Shown piece after piece: positions 1-9,056 of a stretch of DNA of 64,000 nt. The stretch's first letter is position 1, and every line of letters begins with the position of its first letter. The DNA lies in assembly GCA_046349915.1 (NCBI GenBank), contig JAXMBL010000005.1, positions 620,001-684,000 on the forward strand, given 5' to 3'. The DNA is from CAIXSC01 sp046349915. GTDB taxonomy: Bacteria; Planctomycetota; Planctomycetia; Pirellulales; Pirellulaceae. The notes under the pieces were generated by a model, which saw only the letters and a program-made list of their open reading frames with translations, made no database searches and had not been told where the DNA came from. The translations under genes and the position numbers were made by a program.

Positions 1-1
1 G

Positions 2-1012
2 CCTCTCTACTCCGACGAGCCGATGGACTACTACCCGGGCGACTATTACCCGGGCGGTTCGGGGATAGATGAATACGGCGTCGCCGCTCAAGGAACTAAT
101 AACAATTCCGGCGGCATGGGGATGGGGTTCGGTGATGGCGGCAACCGCAGTCCGTTTCGCTTGAGTGCTAGTTGGCTGCCTGCGCGAACACTGAAAAACG
201 CCCCTGGCGATTTGACGATGGATAGCCAGTCGGTCTCGCTGGGAGTACCGCTACAGATCGACGAGCGTGGGATCTGGCTGGGGTTGGCGGGAGTCGAGCG
301 ACTCGGCATCGGCACTTCGGCCGCATTTCCTCAAACCGGCTTAGTCCTACCCGACGAACTTTGGGACATCGAATTTGGCGTCATGCGAATCGAGGAACTG
401 GGCGACGGTTGGCGAGGCGGAGGAATGGCTCGAGTCGGTTCGCCAAGCGACCGCCCCTTCGACTCGCTGCGCGACATGACGGTCACGCTGTTGGCTTTCG
501 TGACGATCCCCAGTGGCGAACGAGATGCTTGGAGTCTCAGCCTCTTTTATTCGCCAACCGGCCAGATAGTCTTTCCTATCCCTGGCGTCGCGTACATCTG
601 GCGTCCGAGCGATTCATTTCAGATGAACATCGGCATCCCCTTCTCTTTCGAATATCGTCCGACGGAGGAATGGTTGATCTCGGCCAGCTATCGGCCGCTG
701 ACCAACGTCGAGTGCCTGGTGCGGCGTTCGTTGGGCTGGAACTGGAGCGTCTACGCCGCCTATCGCACGGTGAACGAGACCTACTGGTTGTCGGAGCGAA
801 TCGATGATCGCGAGCGAACTTACTTCTACGATCAGCGAGTCAGTCTCGGCTTACAACGATCGCTCGGCCCCCAATGGCAGCTCGACTTCGCCGCCTCCTA
901 TGTTTTCGATCGACAGATTTTCCAAGCCGAGAAGTTCTCGGGCGATCGCAACGGCGAGTTGGATATCGATCCAGGACTGGGCGCGACGCTTTCGTTGAGT
1001 TGGAATCGTTAG
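2..1012 (+). CDS. Outer-membrane beta-barrel-like protein (DUF6268-like), 5' end outside window
   Basis: The frame is open to the left edge; the first in-frame ATG is at 23, but the codons before it also read as coding, so the gene probably starts outside the window and 336 residues are visible. After a Gly/Asn/Tyr-rich segment (about residues 8-45) the protein is a run of alternating polar and aromatic strands (for example FQMNIGIPFSFEYRP and WSVYAAYRTVNETYWL), ending in SLSWNR. That pattern fits a transmembrane beta-barrel of the planctomycete DUF6268 type; the family name is from memory and not checked. No catalytic motif is visible. It is convergent with the DTW gene, 49 bp away. A transport or structural role in the outer membrane is inferred only from the strand pattern. 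Confidence 0.55.
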   Translation, partial: PLYSDEPMDYYPGDYYPGGSGIDEYGVAAQGTNNNSGGMGMGFGDGGNRSPFRLSASWLPARTLKNAPGDLTMDSQSVSLGVPLQIDERGIWLGLAGVERLGIGTSAAFPQTGLVLPDELWDIEFGVMRIEELGDGWRGGGMARVGSPSDRPFDSLRDMTVTLLAFVTIPSGERDAWSLSLFYSPTGQIVFPIPGVAYIWRPSDSFQMNIGIPFSFEYRPTEEWLISASYRPLTNVECLVRRSLGWNWSVYAAYRTVNETYWLSERIDDRERTYFYDQRVSLGLQRSLGPQWQLDFAASYVFDRQIFQAEKFSGDRNGELDIDPGLGATLSLSWNR

Positions 1013-1061
1013 TGTACCGTGCCGTGGAGCGCATCCGTAGGCGGATCTCCAACGCAGCTCA

Positions 1062-2276
1062 TCACGATTCTGCAGGAGGGGTCGACAACGTTCGACCACT
1101 CGCTTGATGAGCCAAGACCAACTCACGCAGATGCTTGACCAACGCGAGCGCGTTGGCCAACCTCCTACCCGCTCGACCTGGATACAGCGGTTCTGGCGCG
1201 ATCAATCGCGCCAGTTCGATCCATTGTTCTAGCGTGTTCGGCTTGTGTTCGAGATCAAAATCAACCGACTTCAAAACCAATCGCGGTGATCGTTCGGACC
1301 CAAGTGCGTCGAGCAGCCGAGCCACTCCGGGATGATAGACGACCACCAAATCATCCGGCCGCAAGAACTTTGCCCACGACTCGCGTACCTCTGCGAGTGG
1401 TCGCGCGGAACGAAAATCATCGCGAGTCAGTTCGAGATGCACGAGATGTTTCTCGTCAACCGCCTCGTCCGACTCGATCAATCGCCGAAAACCTTCGTCG
1501 CCCAGCAAACGCTGTGCGACCCAGACGAGCGGTCGCCGCGGCCGGTCGCCGCTCCCCTTTCCTCCCACGGTTGATTCTCCGTACGCCACCACGATCCGCT
1601 CGGGATGGTGGATCAGCGCCAGAGGAATGTTGCGCAGAGTTCGCCCTCGGTTCGCGACCACTCGCCGGTTCGCCTCTAACTTGGGATGCTCGTCCTGTCG
1701 ATCGACCATGCGGTAGAAGACTTCGAGCAGTTGGTCGAAGCCCGCGGTCTCGGGCTCGAACACTCGCAACGTCGCGACGACCGCTTCGACCGTCGACAGC
1801 GCCTCGGCATTCGGTTCACGACGTATCTTGAAGCGACTCGGCGAGGTCGGTGCGAGTCGATATCGAGGCAGATTGCGCAGTGCGGGAATGTCTCGGACCA
1901 AGGTCTTCGCTTGATGCCACGTGCCATCCACAACCACCAACTGCCGGGGACGTTCTGCTGAAGGCAAATCGTCGATCAGCAGCGCGTCATCTCCCGGAAA
2001 CAGCAACCCCGCATCGGGTCGAGGCTGACCGAGTTCGGCGAGTCGGTCGGATAGCTGCTGTTTGTTGTCAGCGATCAAAGTCGCGTTGACGAATGCCTTA
2101 TGGACAAGGCGAGCCGTATTGAAACGATGAAAGTGCTCGCGTCGATGCTGAACCAATAACAGCTCGGTCTGATTCACGATCCTAGGCAACTCGCCGCAGA
2201 CACAAGCGTTCGTGGGTCGAAAGCAATCGTAGCAACGTGGACGCGTCGGGCGAGATTCAAGTTCATTCACGTTCAT
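1062..2276 (-). CDS. DTW-domain protein (TapT/YfiP-like tRNA-uridine aminocarboxypropyltransferase) with extra C-terminal region
   Basis: The N-terminal 200 residues carry the DTW-family signatures: a Cys cluster CYDCFRPTNACVCGELP near residue 15, the segment LLLVQHRREHFHRFNTARL, and the naming motif as VVVDGTWHQAKTL. Known members (E. coli TapT, TSR3-like proteins) transfer the 3-amino-3-carboxypropyl group of SAM to uridine in tRNA. The protein is 404 residues, against roughly 200-250 for typical bacterial members. The second half (about residues 210-400, with VVVYHPGVARLLDAL and YPGRAGRRLANALALVKHL) is an added domain that I cannot name. The gene lies 81 bp downstream of recQ on the same strand and could be co-transcribed. 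Family assignment is secure; the exact substrate is inferred. Confidence 0.8.
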   Translation of the reverse strand: MNVNELESRPTRPRCYDCFRPTNACVCGELPRIVNQTELLLVQHRREHFHRFNTARLVHKAFVNATLIADNKQQLSDRLAELGQPRPDAGLLFPGDDALLIDDLPSAERPRQLVVVDGTWHQAKTLVRDIPALRNLPRYRLAPTSPSRFKIRREPNAEALSTVEAVVATLRVFEPETAGFDQLLEVFYRMVDRQDEHPKLEANRRVVANRGRTLRNIPLALIHHPERIVVAYGESTVGGKGSGDRPRRPLVWVAQRLLGDEGFRRLIESDEAVDEKHLVHLELTRDDFRSARPLAEVRESWAKFLRPDDLVVVYHPGVARLLDALGSERSPRLVLKSVDFDLEHKPNTLEQWIELARLIAPEPLYPGRAGRRLANALALVKHLRELVLAHQASGRTLSTPPAES

Positions 2277-2357
2277 GCCTTCTCACTTGAATCAACCGCC
2301 GCGCTTCGCAAGAGATCTACGCTGTGATCAAGTCTCGTTTGCCGAGGCGATGACGCC

Positions 2358-4187
2358 CTACGATGCAGCGACGATCGCCGCAATAAACTTCTCGCCGAAA
2401 TCCTCGGTCTTCTTGTCCCCGACGCCGCGCACCTTCCGAAACTCAACCAAGTTCTTCGGGCGTTTGCTCGCCATATCTCGCAGCGACGCATCGCTAAACA
2501 CAATGTACGCGGGCACTCCCAGTTCATCGGCCACTTGTCGCCGCAATTGCCGCAGCGATTCAAAGAGAGTTCGATCGACCCCTTCCCAAGACTCGTCGGC
2601 GACCGAACTGCTGCTCTTCGTCCCACTGGACGATCCGCGAGCAGAAGTCCTGCGTCGAGTCTCTTGTTCTTCGCGTTCGACCGGTTTGAGCAGTCGCGGC
2701 GTCACCTCGCCCTTGAGCAGCCGACGTCCGAGCGGCGTCACCTCCAGCACTTGATACTCGCCGACTTTATCCAAGAACCCTTGACCGGCCAATTGTTCGA
2801 TCCAATCCCGCACCGCTCGTTGCGATTCTTGAGCGAGCAGGCCGTGGGTCGACAATTTTTCGTGACCGTTTTGCAGGATTCGTTGATCGTTCGAGCCTCG
2901 TAGCACCAATGCCGTATACTCGGCGCCAAATCGTTGATTCTGGCGAATGACGCTCGAGAGGATTTTCTGACCGATGACCAGTGCGTCATCGACCAGATCA
3001 ACTTGCCCTAGGCATAAGTCACAGGCGCCGCACGATTCTTTATTGAGTTCTTGGCCGAAGTAGCGAATGAGCGCACGATGGCGACATACGGCGTTCGTAC
3101 AATACGACGACATTGCCTGCAGCGACTCGACGGCACCCGCGCCGGGCGGCGTTTCGTCGTTGGCCCAGCGACTCTTCCAGGCCATGAAGTCGGCGCCCGA
3201 GTAGAGCAGCACGCAATCGGCTTCCAACCCGTCGCGCCCGGCACGGCCGCTTTCCTGCTGGTAGTTTTCGAGCGACTTGGGCATGCCCGCGTGAATGACA
3301 TACCGCACGTTCGATTTGTCGATCCCCATACCGAACGCCACCGTGGCGATAATGGTATCCACTTTTTCCTGGACGAACGAATCTTGATGCCGATGACGTT
3401 CATCGTCGCTGAGACCGGCGTGGTAGGGGAGCGTGCGGTATCCTAGTCCGGTGAGCGTGGCGTGCAGAGTGTCGACATCCTTGCGAGTAAGGCAGTAGAT
3501 GATGCCTGAGTCGCCGGGGTGCGCGTCCATGACAGCCCGCACTTGCTCGATCAACTTTTCGCGTCGTTCCACTCGGTAGATCAGATTCGGTCGATCAAAC
3601 GACCCGACGAGAGTCTCGGGATTGGTCAGTCGCAATTGGGCCGCGATATCGTTACGCACTCGCGGGGTCGCGGTGGCGGTAAACGCATGGACGCCGACGC
3701 CGGGAAAGCGTTGTTTGAGCAGCGAGAGTTCACGGTACTCGGGCCGGAAGTCGTGACCCCATTCGCTGATGCAATGCGCCTCGTCGATCGCGAACAACGA
3801 CACTTTCGACTCGGCCAGGAACTCGAGCGTTCGATCCTGCACCAGTCGTTCGGGAGCGATGTACAGCAGCTTGAGCGTGCCGCGGCGGATGAAGTCGGTA
3901 ACCTGGCGTCGCTCCGGGGCCGTTTGCGAACTATTGATGTAGGCGGCCGAGACGCCGCAGGCCAGCAGGGCGTCGACCTGATCCTTCATGAGCGAGATGA
4001 GCGGAGAAACGACGATCGCGAGCCCTGGGAGGCAAAGAGCTGGGGCTTGGTAGCAGAGCGACTTACCGCCGCCCGTGGGGAGAACGATCAACGAATCCCG
4101 ATGGTCGAGAACGGTCCGCATCGCCTCCTCTTGGAGTGGGCGAAATCGGTCGTATCCCCAGTATTTTATGAGTGCTTCCTGTAACAT
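2358..4187 (-). CDS. recQ: ATP-dependent DNA helicase RecQ
   Basis: 3'-5' DNA helicase of recombination and replication-fork repair. Visible in order: the RecQ opening FRPLQEEAM; Walker A PTGGGKSLCYQ; DEAHC box; FTATATP; AFGMGIDKSNVRYVIH; the arginine-finger motif QESGRAGRDG; a Cys4-type zinc-binding motif (CRHRALIRYFGQ followed by CGACDLCL); a winged-helix RQC region; and a C-terminal HRDC domain. Starting at the ATG at 4187 (MLQEALIKYWGYD) gives 609 residues and begins where RecQ proteins normally begin, with GGGAG directly upstream. In-frame ATGs at 4325 and 4367 would add 46-60 non-conserved residues and the outermost one would overlap argG, so they are disfavoured. Divergent from argG across 173 bp. 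Confidence 0.93.
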   Translation of the reverse strand: MLQEALIKYWGYDRFRPLQEEAMRTVLDHRDSLIVLPTGGGKSLCYQAPALCLPGLAIVVSPLISLMKDQVDALLACGVSAAYINSSQTAPERRQVTDFIRRGTLKLLYIAPERLVQDRTLEFLAESKVSLFAIDEAHCISEWGHDFRPEYRELSLLKQRFPGVGVHAFTATATPRVRNDIAAQLRLTNPETLVGSFDRPNLIYRVERREKLIEQVRAVMDAHPGDSGIIYCLTRKDVDTLHATLTGLGYRTLPYHAGLSDDERHRHQDSFVQEKVDTIIATVAFGMGIDKSNVRYVIHAGMPKSLENYQQESGRAGRDGLEADCVLLYSGADFMAWKSRWANDETPPGAGAVESLQAMSSYCTNAVCRHRALIRYFGQELNKESCGACDLCLGQVDLVDDALVIGQKILSSVIRQNQRFGAEYTALVLRGSNDQRILQNGHEKLSTHGLLAQESQRAVRDWIEQLAGQGFLDKVGEYQVLEVTPLGRRLLKGEVTPRLLKPVEREEQETRRRTSARGSSSGTKSSSSVADESWEGVDRTLFESLRQLRRQVADELGVPAYIVFSDASLRDMASKRPKNLVEFRKVRGVGDKKTEDFGEKFIAAIVAAS

Positions 4188-4360
4188 CTCCCACACTTCC
4201 CACGGCTCGGCGTTGCCCACGTTTTCCCCAGTATCCGGGTCGGCGAGGGATCGGGCAAGCGGGTCGAATCGGCCGCTTGCCCCTGACGGGTCCCGCAGCC
4301 ACAATAGGCGATTACTCAATTCCATCGATCTTGGTCGCGCCACAGGGGAAATTGCTCGCC

Positions 4361-5575
4361 ATGCCACGTTGCGTTCTGGCTTATTCGGGAGGTCTTGATA
4401 CGTCCGTCATCCTGGGTTGGTTGATGGAGGAGGGGTACGAAGTTCACGCGGTCTATGTCGATCTGGGACAGCCGTGCGAGGACCGCGAGGCGATCCTCAA
4501 GAAGGCCCGCGACATCGGGGCGGCTAGCGCTCAGATCGTCTACGCTCAGGAAGAACTGGTGCGAGACTTCGCGTTCCCGGTTCTGCAATGGCGTTCGAAG
4601 TACGAGACGCATTATCTGTTGGGCACCTCGATCGCTCGCCCTTTGATCACCAAGAAGTGCCTCCAAGTGGCCCGCGATGTAGGGGCCGACTCGTACGCGC
4701 ACGGCGCGACGGGCAAGGGGAACGATCAATGCCGTTTCCAGTTGGCCGCCGACGCATTGCAGCCGGGGCTCCAAGTGCTGGCGCCGTGGCGCATGGAGCG
4801 ATTCCGCAAGGCTTTCCCGGGCCGTACTGAAATGATCGCGTTCTGCAATGAACGCAACATTCCCGTCAAAGCCTCGGTCTCGAAGCCCTACAGCTCGGAC
4901 GAGAACTGCCTCCACATCAGCTACGAAGCGGGCAAGCTGGAAGACTTGACTGTCAACGGCTTCGACCTGGTCGAGTTTGGAATGACGGTCTCGCCGGAAC
5001 AGGCGCCCGATAAGCGCGAAGCCGTGACGATCGCCTTCGAACAGGGGGTGCCGGTTAGCGTCAACGGCCAGAAGTTGCCCGCCGACAAACTGCTGTTGGA
5101 ATTGAACAAGATCGGCGGACGGAATGGCGTGGGCCGAGTCGACATGGTTGAGAATCGGTTCGTGGGTATGAAGAGCCGCGGAGTGTACGAATCGCCCGGC
5201 ATGACGATCCTGTACGAAGCTCTGATGTATATCGAGCAGTTGACGATGGACCGCGACCTGATGCATCTGCGCGATCGGCTGGCGCCCGAGATCGCGGAAA
5301 TGGTGTACTACGGCTTCTGGTATCATGCCAAGATGGACGCGTTGATGGCGTTCATCCGCGACGCTCATCGCAACAGCACGGGCGAAGTGACGTTGAACCT
5401 GTACAAAGGAAACGTCATGGTGTCGAGTCGTTCGAGCCCGAAGAGCTTGTACGACGAGGGGATCGCGACCATGGAAGGCGGTGGGTCGTACAATCAGACC
5501 GACGCCGAAGGCTTCCTGCGGATTCAAGGTTTGCCGAGCCGCGTGCAGGGCCGCGTTTCGCCGCGACCTTTTTAG
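4361..5575 (+). CDS. argG: Argininosuccinate synthase
   Basis: Joins citrulline and aspartate using ATP to make argininosuccinate, the penultimate step of arginine synthesis, in the cytoplasm. The N-terminus has the PP-loop ATP-pyrophosphatase motif AYSGGLDTSVILGWL; downstream are THYLLGTSIARP, YAHGATGKGNDQCRF and SSDENCLHISYE, all diagnostic. The start at 4361 (MPRCVLAYSGGLD) gives 404 residues, the normal family length; the frame stays open upstream to 4172, but that extension is not conserved. No other arg gene is adjacent. Two stem-loops follow the stop codon. Confidence 0.95.
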   Translation: MPRCVLAYSGGLDTSVILGWLMEEGYEVHAVYVDLGQPCEDREAILKKARDIGAASAQIVYAQEELVRDFAFPVLQWRSKYETHYLLGTSIARPLITKKCLQVARDVGADSYAHGATGKGNDQCRFQLAADALQPGLQVLAPWRMERFRKAFPGRTEMIAFCNERNIPVKASVSKPYSSDENCLHISYEAGKLEDLTVNGFDLVEFGMTVSPEQAPDKREAVTIAFEQGVPVSVNGQKLPADKLLLELNKIGGRNGVGRVDMVENRFVGMKSRGVYESPGMTILYEALMYIEQLTMDRDLMHLRDRLAPEIAEMVYYGFWYHAKMDALMAFIRDAHRNSTGEVTLNLYKGNVMVSSRSSPKSLYDEGIATMEGGGSYNQTDAEGFLRIQGLPSRVQGRVSPRPF

Positions 5576-5583
5576 TGAACTCG

Positions 5584-5649
5584 CTGGCGGCTCGCGCCAG
5601 TGAACATTTACAGTGACTAAGAACATGCGTGGGACGGTATGCCGTCCCA
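5584..5649 (+). terminator. Two stem-loops after argG
   Basis: The first hairpin has stem CTGGCG/CGCCAG (5584-5600, loop GCTCG). The second has an 8-bp perfect stem TGGGACGG/CCGTCCCA (5630-5649) with a TATG loop. There is no U-run, so Rho-independent termination is uncertain, but the position between argG and the permease gene fits a transcript end. Confidence 0.45.
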
Positions 5650-5710
5650 TGCAGCTCGTCCCAAGAGTCGTTCGGCGTGATCCGCCCAGGCGCGGGCCGG
5701 CAGGTGAAAC

Positions 5711-7621
5711 ATGTACCTGGTGGAAAATCCCGTCCTGCAGCGCGAACTGCTCGTCAATCTGCGGATGAAGCGGGCCTTCTTCCTGCTGTTCATCTATCAG
5801 GCGCTGTTGGCTTCCGTGGTCTATTTCGCGTGGCCGCAAGACACGCGAGTCGATCCGACTCGACATGAATCTGCCCGGCAACTGATTGACCTATTCTTCG
5901 TAGGTCAGTACATGCTGGCCTCGTTGATGGCGCCTAGTTTCGCAGCGGGGACCATCACGGGCGAGAAAGAGCGGAAAACCTATGAGATGCTGCTGGCCAG
6001 TCCGTTGAGGCCTGCGGCGATCGTGCTGGGGAAACTACTCGCCTCGCTCACCCACTTGGCGGCCCTGATCTTTGCGTCCTTGCCGATCGTGATGTTATGC
6101 CTGCCGTTGGGCGGCGTGTCGCTTTGGGAAGTATTGGCCGCCTACCTGGGGCTGATCGTCTCCGTCGTGACATTCGGCATGGTGAGTGTGGCGTGTAGCA
6201 GTTACTTTAAGCGGACCGCTGCCTCGCTGGTGGTGTCGTATCTGGTGATTTTGCCGCTGGCACTGACGGGCGTTTTGATCTGGTTCGCGCTCGCTGATAG
6301 TCAGGCATGGTTGCGTCTGCTGCTGACCATCACCGTCTTGCCGGCTTGCGCGGCCGCGATTTGCTTTTTGCTGTTCATGAACACCTGCGTGCGGTTGTTG
6401 CATCCGCCCGATGTCGGCAGCGAAGGCAAGGAGGTCGTCGACCTGGAGCAGGAAGCACAAGAGGCCGTGGGGTTGGTCATCAATCGCGATCAATTTCCCG
6501 ATCGACTGTTCGCGCCTGCCAAGCGCGACGACTTGATGGAGGACGGTGCGAATCCGGTCTACGACAAGGAAGTACGCAGCGAGATCTTCAGTCAGGGAAC
6601 GTTGATGCTGCGATTGGTGATCCAGGTCAGCATGTTCCTGGCGATCCCCATCATGGCGATTTGCCTTTATATCGCCCCGCAGTACGCGGCGATGTATATC
6701 GGTTACGTGCTGATCTTCAACTTGCTGGTGGGGCCGGTGTTTTCGGCGGGCAGTGTGACGAGCGAGCGAGAGCGCGAGACGCTCGATTTGCTGCTGACCA
6801 CGGTGATCAGTCCGTGGCAGATCCTATGGGGAAAACTGATTGCGGGTCTCCGCATTTCCAGTGTGCTGACTTTCTTTCTGGTGTGGCCCATCCTGTTGGC
6901 CGCTTTGATGGTTCAAGCCTACTGGACCAACTTGCTGGCAGTCGGCGCGTACCTGTTGATTATCTTGTTGACTTGCTTGACCACCGCCATGCTCGCGCTG
7001 TTTTGCAGCGTGATGTTTCGAAAGAGTTCGGTCAGCATGATGACGACGTATGCCGTGATCGTGTTCCTGTTTTTCGCGCCGATGGCGGTGAACTTTTTCG
7101 CTCGCACATTCTTTCCGAAGGAAGTCGGATTGTTCGCGTCTGCCGCGGCGACGACTGAGAATTCGCGGGAGGAGTCGCGGGGACGAGGTCGACGACCGAA
7201 GTCGGGCAATCAAACGACGCCCGCCGACGAGTCTAATTCGAACGAATCCGCTAGCGGTCCCAACTCAGCCGAGGCCGACAAGCCGGGCTCGAGCTCTGCC
7301 GGTACCGCCTCGTCCGCGACTCCAGGTTCCACTGCCCCTGGTTCAACATCTACGCCCATGCCGATCAGTGGTTTAACTCCCCCTGCTCCGCCTCGACATT
7401 GGACGAAGATGCTGGGAGTAGCGAGTCCCTTTTCGACGGCGTTCGAAGTGCCGCTGAAGGCGGACCCTTTGACTCGCGATGACATCACCGTCGCGCCCAA
7501 AGGCGACTGGCTGATTTTCGGCGGTCATCTTGCTTTCACTTTGCTGCTGAATGGCGGCTTGCTGTTGGTGATGATCTGGCTGTTCCGATCGCGCTGGCGA
7601 GTGTCTGGCGATGCCATGTAA
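5711..7621 (+). CDS. ABC-2 type transporter permease, two fused halves
   Basis: A 636-residue multi-pass membrane protein built from two homologous permease units. Each opens with a cytoplasmic helix and then the ABC-2 signature: FAAGTITGEKERKTYEMLLASPLRP in unit 1 and FSAGSVTSERERETLDLLLTTVISPWQI in unit 2 (about residues 80 and 345). About six hydrophobic segments follow each. A Ser/Pro/Gly-rich low-complexity linker (residues about 480-560) precedes a last membrane segment. No ATPase gene is adjacent, so the partner must be encoded elsewhere. The architecture resembles planctomycete export permeases next to gliding/secretion ABC systems; the substrate is unknown. The start ATG at 5711 is followed directly by conserved-looking sequence (MYLVENPVLQRELL). 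Confidence 0.8.
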   Translation: MYLVENPVLQRELLVNLRMKRAFFLLFIYQALLASVVYFAWPQDTRVDPTRHESARQLIDLFFVGQYMLASLMAPSFAAGTITGEKERKTYEMLLASPLRPAAIVLGKLLASLTHLAALIFASLPIVMLCLPLGGVSLWEVLAAYLGLIVSVVTFGMVSVACSSYFKRTAASLVVSYLVILPLALTGVLIWFALADSQAWLRLLLTITVLPACAAAICFLLFMNTCVRLLHPPDVGSEGKEVVDLEQEAQEAVGLVINRDQFPDRLFAPAKRDDLMEDGANPVYDKEVRSEIFSQGTLMLRLVIQVSMFLAIPIMAICLYIAPQYAAMYIGYVLIFNLLVGPVFSAGSVTSERERETLDLLLTTVISPWQILWGKLIAGLRISSVLTFFLVWPILLAALMVQAYWTNLLAVGAYLLIILLTCLTTAMLALFCSVMFRKSSVSMMTTYAVIVFLFFAPMAVNFFARTFFPKEVGLFASAAATTENSREESRGRGRRPKSGNQTTPADESNSNESASGPNSAEADKPGSSSAGTASSATPGSTAPGSTSTPMPISGLTPPAPPRHWTKMLGVASPFSTAFEVPLKADPLTRDDITVAPKGDWLIFGGHLAFTLLLNGGLLLVMIWLFRSRWRVSGDAM

Positions 7622-7676
7622 TCCAGGGGCTGGCCTGGCCGGCCCGACCGGCTGTAGTTGAGTCGGCCGTTGTGCT

Positions 7677-8327
7677 ATGGAAACTCTCACACCACTTTGG
7701 CCCATCCTGTGGCTATCCCTTTTTGTGAGTGGATGCGCTGTGCTGGGCAGCTCGGTCGTTGGGCTGCCCCTGGGAGTGTGGCTGGGGCTAAGTCGGTCGC
7801 GGTCTCGTTCGATTCTGGCGAGTTTAATTCAGACGGGAATGGCGATGCCGCCCGTGGTGGTCGGGCTATTTGTCTACTTGCTGCTGTCTCGTAGCGGACC
7901 ACTCGGTCCATTGGGCTGGCTGTTTTCTCCCCAGGCAATGATCGCGGCTCAGTTCCTCTTGGATTTACCCTTCGTGATCGGCATCACGATGACGTCCGTT
8001 TCGGCAGTTCCGCGAGATCTCGAGTGGCAACTGCGTTCACTGGGCGCCAGCCGACTCCAAGCACGCTGGCAAATCGTGCGGGAAGCTCGCGCGGGAATTC
8101 TGTTAGCAATTGCGGTCGCCCTGGGTCGCAGCCTTTCCGAAGTGGGCGCTGTCTGGCTAGTGGGCGGTAATATTGAGGGCCACACACGAGTGGTGACAAC
8201 CGCCATTGTGCTGGAGACCAACCAAGGCAATTTCGCTCGAGCTATGGCCTTGGGTTTTGTCCTGATGACAGTGGCGTTAGGCCTTAATCTGTTGATTGTG
8301 CGGTATCAGGGGAGAGTGTCCCCATGA
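7677..8327 (+). CDS. tupB: Tungstate ABC transporter permease TupB
   Basis: Inner-membrane permease of a tungstate importer. The 216-residue protein has about five to six hydrophobic segments and the permease-ATPase coupling loop in the form LRSLGASRLQARWQIVREARAGILLAIAV, followed by GRSLSEVGAVWLVGGNIEGHTRVVTTAIVLETNQGNF, a stretch typical of the TupB/molybdate permease group. Its stop overlaps the tupC start by 4 bp (ATGA) and tupA follows, so the three form one operon. The tungstate assignment rests on the TupA-type binding protein at 9057; molybdate cannot be fully excluded. It has a weak Shine-Dalgarno upstream. Confidence 0.85.
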   Translation: METLTPLWPILWLSLFVSGCAVLGSSVVGLPLGVWLGLSRSRSRSILASLIQTGMAMPPVVVGLFVYLLLSRSGPLGPLGWLFSPQAMIAAQFLLDLPFVIGITMTSVSAVPRDLEWQLRSLGASRLQARWQIVREARAGILLAIAVALGRSLSEVGAVWLVGGNIEGHTRVVTTAIVLETNQGNFARAMALGFVLMTVALGLNLLIVRYQGRVSP

Positions 8328-9055
8328 ATCAATCGCCGATTTGCGAGTGCGAGGATTTGAGGAAGCAACACAGCGCGAACTTTACGTTGTGCATCGAATC
8401 ACTGACACTGAACGCAGGTGACGTGCTTTGTCTCGTGGGACCGACGGGTTCTGGCAAGAGTACATTGTTGCGACTTCTGTCAGGGTTGGATCGCCCGACC
8501 TCTGGCAGCTTGTCGCTTCTCGGACAGCCGATTTGGTCGAATGCCTTGACGCTGGAACTACAACGGCAAGTGGTGGTAGTTCCGCAAAAACCGCTGCTGT
8601 TGGCGGACTCGGTGCGATACAACGTCGAATTTGGACTGCGAGTGCGCGGGGATCGTGATGCTCGCGTCCGTTCTGACGCAATGCTAGCCAAGTTTGGCCT
8701 TTCTCGATTCGCGAACCAACCTGCTCGGACGCTATCAGGAGGCCAGATGCAGCTCGTCGCCATCGCTCGAGCGCTCGTCTTGGAACCCAGCGTGTTGTTG
8801 CTGGATGAACCGACCGCGCATCTTGACCCAGCTCATGTGGCACTTGTTGAACAAGTGGTTCTCGATGAATGGCGGCGAACCGGCATGTCCCTTGCGTGGG
8901 CCACACACAATTTGTTTCAAGCTCGGCGAGTGGCCACACGAGTGGGCCTCATGCTGGAGGGGCGAATGATTGAGATAACTTCCACGGAACAGTTTTTCGC
9001 TTCTCCCAGAGACGTGAGAACATCCCACTTCGTCCAGGGAAAAATGGTGTATTAG
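8324..9055 (+). CDS. tupC: Tungstate ABC transporter ATP-binding protein TupC
   Basis: Cytoplasmic ATPase powering the tungstate importer. A 243-residue single ABC domain: Walker A GPTGSGKST (residues 39-47), Q-loop VVPQKP, signature LSGGQMQLVAIARAL, Walker B VLLLDEPTAHLDP, and switch His in WATHNL. There is no C-terminal TOBE/MOP regulatory domain such as ModC has, which favours the Tup group. Its ATG overlaps the tupB stop, and tupA begins 2 bp after its own stop, indicating translational coupling through the operon. Confidence 0.88.
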   Translation: MNQSPICECEDLRKQHSANFTLCIESLTLNAGDVLCLVGPTGSGKSTLLRLLSGLDRPTSGSLSLLGQPIWSNALTLELQRQVVVVPQKPLLLADSVRYNVEFGLRVRGDRDARVRSDAMLAKFGLSRFANQPARTLSGGQMQLVAIARALVLEPSVLLLDEPTAHLDPAHVALVEQVVLDEWRRTGMSLAWATHNLFQARRVATRVGLMLEGRMIEITSTEQFFASPRDVRTSHFVQGKMVY

Positions 9056-9056
9056 C

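Noticed and set aside
4188..4367. Longer RecQ start
   Set aside because: It adds residues not conserved in RecQ and overlaps argG; the 4187 start gives the family length.
4316..5881. 521-codon ORF antisense to argG
   Set aside because: It is the reverse reading of a clearly conserved gene, with a His/Gln/Arg-rich composition and no domain.
6095..6493. Antisense ORF within the ABC-2 permease
   Set aside because: A Gln/His-rich shadow frame of a transmembrane gene.
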